Of a stretch of 52,149 bases of DNA, positions 48,511 through 52,149 are shown piece by piece. The position numbers were made by a program, and so were the translations under genes. This DNA is from Mesobacillus maritimus (GTDB taxonomy: Bacteria > Bacillota > Bacilli > Bacillales > Cytobacillaceae): contig NZ_JAMBNR010000022.1 of NCBI RefSeq assembly GCF_023715205.1, positions 1 through 52,149 of the forward strand. Reading direction: 5' to 3'. How positions within the stretch are numbered: the stretch's first letter is position 1; every line of letters starts with the position of its first letter. The notes under the pieces were generated by a model. That model was not told where the DNA came from. It did no database searches and saw nothing but the letters and a program-made list of their open reading frames with translations.

Positions 48511-48608
48511 GTCAGCTTTAAACAGATCTTAATGAAAAAATAGCATCTACTTTACATACAAAAAATCTACTCTTTATATCCATGACTCGTATTTAGTAAT
48601 ACAAGCCT

Positions 48609-48962
<354 letters not shown>

Positions 48963-49060
48963 CTACCGATATGTTTAAGCTCATTATAACAGTAATTTTA
49001 TTTCTAAGCAGGGGAGAAGTAAAATATTCCATTTCCACCCAAAATAAATAGCTAGAAAGT

Positions 49061-49091
49061 GAAAAATCTTAAAGATATGCTCTTTAAGATT
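49061..49091 (-). terminator. Terminator containing the tmk stop codon
   Basis: Minus strand AATCTTAAAGA, loop GCATA, TCTTTAAGATT, then TTTCAC. The upstream arm includes the last tmk codon and its TAA stop. Confidence 0.78.
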
Positions 49092-49722
49092 TTCTAAAAG
49101 TTGATTGTTCTATTCGTTTTTTGGCTTCTTTAAACACCTCTTCTACCGGTTTAGAGGCATCAATTTTTACCATACGCTCAGGAAATCTCTCTACTAATTG
49201 CAAATATCCTTCTCTTACCTTTTCATGGAACTCTACATTCTCTAGGTCAAGACGGTTTATTTCCCTTCCTTTATTTTTATTGATCCGTTCCAAACCAATT
49301 CGTGGATCTAAATCAAAGTATAGCGTAATGCTCGGCATCATATTTTCAATGGCAAACTTGTTAATGGAATAGACTTCATCTATCCCAAGCCCACGTGCAT
49401 ACCCCTGATAGGCTAAGGAACTATCAATAAACCGATCACATAAGACCATTTTCCCTTCAGCTAATGCTGGCCTTACCTTCTCAACAAGATGCTGCCTGCG
49501 CGCAGCTGCATAAAGAAGTGCTTCTGTCCGGGAATCCATTGCCGTATTACTCTTATTTAAAATTACTTCCCTGATTTGTTCCGCAATATCAATCCCACCA
49601 GGCTCACGAGTTGAAATAACCTGTTGCCCCTCGAGTTCTAGCTGTTCTGTTAACATATTAATAATCGTTGTCTTACCGGCACCTTCTGGACCTTCTATAC
49701 TAATAAATACACCCTGCTTCAT
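49084..49722 (-). CDS. tmk: Thymidylate kinase
   Basis: Tmk phosphorylates dTMP to dTDP. The 212 residues carry the P-loop [14 protein letters not shown] near residue 6, the DR[YH]-like [19 protein letters not shown] near residue 94, TREPGG near residue 38 and a lid region with [15 protein letters not shown] after TTGGAGG. It lies 28 bases after yaaO and before darA, the same order as in B. subtilis. Confidence 0.97.
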   Translation of the reverse strand: MKQGVFISIEGPEGAGKTTIINMLTEQLELEGQQVISTREPGGIDIAEQIREVILNKSNTAMDSRTEALLYAAARRQHLVEKVRPALAEGKMVLCDRFIDSSLAYQGYARGLGIDEVYSINKFAIENMMPSITLYFDLDPRIGLERINKNKGREINRLDLENVEFHEKVREGYLQLVERFPERMVKIDASKPVEEVFKEAKKRIEQSTFRKS

Positions 49723-49750
49723 TTAAGTCCTCCAAAAAATTATGCTATTT

Positions 49751-51193
49751 CTATTTTAGCACTTTTATTTTTTTATTAATTAATTGAGCTCCACCCTGAA
49801 TCTTAGCTCCCAATTCCAACAAACGCTTTATGTAGCTGATATGAAACTGTTGAATCCTTTCTCCAGGAAGAAGCAACGGAATTCCCGGAGGATAAGGGGT
49901 TATTGTCTCCGCACAAATCTCCCCAATCGCAATGTCTAGAGACATGCCAACCTGCTGCATCTGTTCCATTTCTTTATACGATACCGCCAAACTGCTAAAA
50001 GAATCCCCCCTAAAGACATGGAAATTATCTGGATGGTGCCTGGCACCATCCAGATAATTTCCAGTTTTAAACATTGCCTGCTTCATTCGTTCTATTGCAA
50101 CATTGAACGGAAACGGAGAATCCTGTTTTACCATTGGGAGAACCAATAAAACATTAATGGGGTCAGCCAGTTCACTATATATACCTTGTGATTCCAATAA
50201 GCTTTGAAGTTCATATCCACTTAACCCATCCGTGGATTGAAGCACTAACTTTAATGGGTCTTCATTCTTTCTCCAAAGAACCTTTAAGCCTTCAATGTTG
50301 TTAACCTCTTTCCTAAACGCAGTTAGCTGATTTAATAAGTATTGCTTATCTTCCAGTGTAAAAGTTCCTAAATAGCTTCGTGCAAAGTCCAGAGACCCCA
50401 TGATAGGATAGGATGGACTACTTGATTGTAAAACCTGTAAATAATAGCTTACCCTCGATAAAGAGATAACTTTACTATTATAATGCAGAAAAGCACCCAT
50501 CGTCATAGCTGGCAATGTTTTATGTGCAGATTGAACCACTATGTCTGCTCCTAATTCCAAAGCCGAAGGAGGAAATGGGTCTCCAGCCACAAAATGGACA
50601 CCATGTGCTTCATCCACTAAAACAGGGATCTGTGAATCTTGTGCTAGTTTAATAATTTCTTGTAGATTGTAAACCATCCCATAGTAATTCGGATAGGTAA
50701 GAATTAAAGCCTTGGCATGAGGATTTGCCTTTAATGCTTCTTTAACAGTCTCTAGTCCAACCCCCGATGCCACCATGGTTTCGTCATCATATTCGGGATG
50801 TATGTAAACAGGATGTGCTTTAGCAAGTTGAATCCCATTCATTATCGACTTATGAGAATTTCTTTGTACTAATACAACATCATTTTCTTTTAATGTAGCT
50901 AGAATCATTGCTAAATTCCCTGAAGTTGACCCATTTACCAAAAAGAAGCTCTTTCCGGCGCCATAAAGTTCCGAAAGTAATTCTTCCGCGCTATGAATTA
51001 CTCCTTCTGGAGCATGAAGGTCATCTAAGCCCGTAAGCTCTGTTGCATCTAGATGAAGCAGAGACTCATAATAGACCCGTCCATTCCCTTGAAACAGTTG
51101 CCCGTTCTTGTGTCCTGGCACATGGAAAGAAAGCGGGTGATTATTGTTATGTGCGATTAACCGGTTAAGTAAAGGCATCTGACTTTGACTCAT
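49751..51193 (-). CDS. yaaO: Orn/Lys/Arg-decarboxylase family PLP protein (YaaO)
   Basis: A 480-residue fold-type I PLP enzyme of the short (no wing domain) form found in Firmicutes. Visible are FHVPGHKNG near residue 22, FFLVNGSTSGNLAMILA near residue 83, VDEAHGVHF near residue 193 and the PLP lysine in VQSAHKTLPAMTMGAF near residue 225. The C-terminal domain ends with AETITPYPPGIPLLLPGERI. Substrate (Arg, Lys or Orn) cannot be told. The segment TGNYLDGARHHPDNFH near residue 390 is encoded by a perfect 45-base palindrome and looks like an insertion in the linker. The weak site GGTGA precedes the ATG. Confidence 0.92.
   Translation of the reverse strand: MSQSQMPLLNRLIAHNNNHPLSFHVPGHKNGQLFQGNGRVYYESLLHLDATELTGLDDLHAPEGVIHSAEELLSELYGAGKSFFLVNGSTSGNLAMILATLKENDVVLVQRNSHKSIMNGIQLAKAHPVYIHPEYDDETMVASGVGLETVKEALKANPHAKALILTYPNYYGMVYNLQEIIKLAQDSQIPVLVDEAHGVHFVAGDPFPPSALELGADIVVQSAHKTLPAMTMGAFLHYNSKVISLSRVSYYLQVLQSSSPSYPIMGSLDFARSYLGTFTLEDKQYLLNQLTAFRKEVNNIEGLKVLWRKNEDPLKLVLQSTDGLSGYELQSLLESQGIYSELADPINVLLVLPMVKQDSPFPFNVAIERMKQAMFKTGNYLDGARHHPDNFHVFRGDSFSSLAVSYKEMEQMQQVGMSLDIAIGEICAETITPYPPGIPLLLPGERIQQFHISYIKRLLELGAKIQGGAQLINKKIKVLK
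50019..50063. repeat. 45-base perfect palindrome inside yaaO
   Basis: Arms of 22 bases (50019-50040 and 50042-50063) are exact reverse complements around a single T; the centre is GGTGCCTGGCACC. Length is divisible by three and keeps the yaaO frame. It is unlike ordinary coding DNA and resembles a palindromic repeat inserted into a gene. Confidence 0.9.
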
Positions 51194-51311
51194 TAATTCA
51201 CCAACTCATTCATTGACATAATCTTTATTTTATCAAAACTAAATATGAATTAATCAAAAAGAGACTTATCCATAAAAAATTTAAAGTCGTAATTACTTTC
51301 ACATTATTATG

Positions 51312-51343
51312 CAAAAAAAATAAAGCTCATGTTGAGCCTTATT
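51312..51343 (-). terminator. Terminator after csfB
   Basis: Minus strand AATAAGGCTC, loop AACAT, GAGCTTTATT, then a long T-run. It isolates csfB from yaaO. Confidence 0.87.
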
Positions 51344-51394
51344 TATATCTTTAGAAATTAGTAAGTTAAACTTCCTTTTTTCAGTGAAGATGTT

Positions 51395-51598
51395 CTATGA
51401 AAATATCTCTGGCTTTGTAACTTTCCTTAGCTGTTCAACATAAAATTTATATTTTGGATCACTTGTATCAGTTTGTAGCATTCCCTTTTCACACTCCGCG
51501 CAGATAAATGAAGTGTATAGATGTATACCAGTCGACTTGACTTGTTCACAGATGACACAAGATTCCCCCAGATGATCTGTAGCTAATAACCTAGCCAT
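51395..51598 (-). CDS. csfB: Anti-sigma factor Gin (CsfB)
   Basis: Gin blocks premature sigma-G activity in the forespore and sigma-G in the mother cell. The 67-residue protein has two CxxC pairs, CVIC near residue 14 and CAEC near residue 33, around the conserved TGIHLYTSFI, then TSDPKYKFYVEQLRK. The start gives MARLLATDHLG with GGAGGTGG upstream; a longer in-frame reading includes the promoter and is rejected. It lies between the rrn operon and yaaO as in B. subtilis, with a sigma-F promoter and its own terminator. Confidence 0.94.
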   Translation of the reverse strand: MARLLATDHLGESCVICEQVKSTGIHLYTSFICAECEKGMLQTDTSDPKYKFYVEQLRKVTKPEIFS

Positions 51599-51620
51599 AA
51601 TTCTCCACCTCCATACACCT

Positions 51621-51649
51621 ATTCTGCCCCGGCACTCCCTTTTGTATAC
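51621..51649 (-). promoter_or_regulatory. Sigma-F promoter of csfB
   Basis: Minus strand GTATA (51645-51649), 15 bases, GGGCAGAAT (51621-51629). Only the fourth -10 base departs from GGNRANANT. The transcript would begin about 16 bases before the ATG. Confidence 0.8.
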
Positions 51650-51667
51650 AATTTTTCGAATAATCAT

Positions 51668-51991
51668 TTATAGAGATTACTTGATTTATATTGTATGTAA
51701 CAGCCAAGTTTTCATTGTATGTCTATATGTAAATTTAGTATTCATATCAAGAAAAGTTGGGCATTTCCTAACCTTAATGATTTGAACAGGTTAGAAATAT
51801 TTTTGGTTAGATGTTAATAGAGCATAAGCTTATTGCTTATTGAGTTAGCTTGTTTAAATTATTGAATAGTTGTTAACAAGATATCGATGCAGAATCGGGT
51901 GTGACTGTTTAATACAAACTTGACCTATTTACCTTTTATTAAAGCACTTAGAATGTTCCTTCGCTTCCTTGTATCAGTTCTTCTGCAAATG
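51668..51991. other. AT-rich gap between csfB and the rrn operon
   Basis: No gene, tRNA or repeat is recognised. The sequence is AT-rich with short direct similarities only. It separates the rRNA terminator from the csfB promoter. Confidence 0.5.
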
Positions 51992-52021
51992 AAAAAAGAC
52001 AACCAGTAACGGTTGTCTTTT
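51992..52021 (-). terminator. Terminator of the rRNA operon
   Basis: Minus strand AAAAGACAACC, loop GTTACT, GGTTGTCTTTT, TT. It follows the 5S gene by about six bases. Confidence 0.93.
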
Positions 52022-52026
52022 AGTTT

Positions 52027-52142
<116 letters not shown>

Positions 52143-52149
52143 CTATTTA

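Overview
This window is a core chromosomal segment from a spore-forming Firmicute of the Bacillaceae. The gene order is that of the Bacillus subtilis region just downstream of the first rRNA operon near the origin, presented here in reverse: almost everything is on the minus strand, and the 5S rRNA at the right edge is the origin-proximal end. Low GC, Shine-Dalgarno sites of the GGAGG type and sporulation genes with promoters of the matching sigma factors support this. The genus cannot be fixed from sequence alone. No phage, plasmid, CRISPR or defence system is present.

Layout from the origin-proximal (right) end: 5S rRNA and rrn terminator; csfB/gin; a YaaO-type PLP decarboxylase; tmk; darA (yaaQ); holB, ricT, yabA; trmN6, yazA, rsmI; the lone plus-strand protein gene abrB, divergent from metG; tatD (yabD), yabE, rnmV, ksgA; yabG, veg, sspF (too short for many gene callers); ispE, purR, yabJ, spoVG; glmU, prs; ctc, pth, fin, mfd, spoVT; yabM, yabN, rqcP, yabP, yabQ, divIC, yabR; a tRNA-Met/tRNA-Glu cassette on the plus strand; spoIIE, yabS, yabT; tilS, hpt, ftsH, coaX, hslO, yacD, cysK; folP, folB, folK, yazB and dusB.

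The genes fall into three groups: housekeeping (replication and repair, translation, tRNA and rRNA modification, PRPP, UDP-GlcNAc, CoA, folate and cysteine synthesis), a graded sporulation programme, and global regulators (AbrB, SpoVG, PurR). I can read candidate promoters for nearly every sporulation regulator: Spo0A/sigma-A at spoIIE and abrB, sigma-H at spoVG, sigma-F at csfB, fin and yabS, sigma-E at yabP, sigma-G at spoVT and sspF, and sigma-K at yabG. A CymR-like operator lies at cysK, paired PurBoxes at purR and a sigma-B-like promoter at ctc.

Departures from the usual layout: yaaR is absent between darA and holB, where a degenerate repeat sits; pabB-pabA-pabC are absent between cysK and folP; the tRNA cassette runs head-on to its neighbours. 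The most novel element is a dispersed family of about 180-bp MITE-like repeats (seven full or partial copies, imperfect terminal inverted repeats, an inner hairpin) in the intergenic gaps. Other notable items are a GC-rich composite repeat between sspF and veg, a 45-bp palindrome in frame inside yaaO, three Spo0A-like boxes abutting a metG promoter, and a yabE start with its Shine-Dalgarno placed for an AUA codon.
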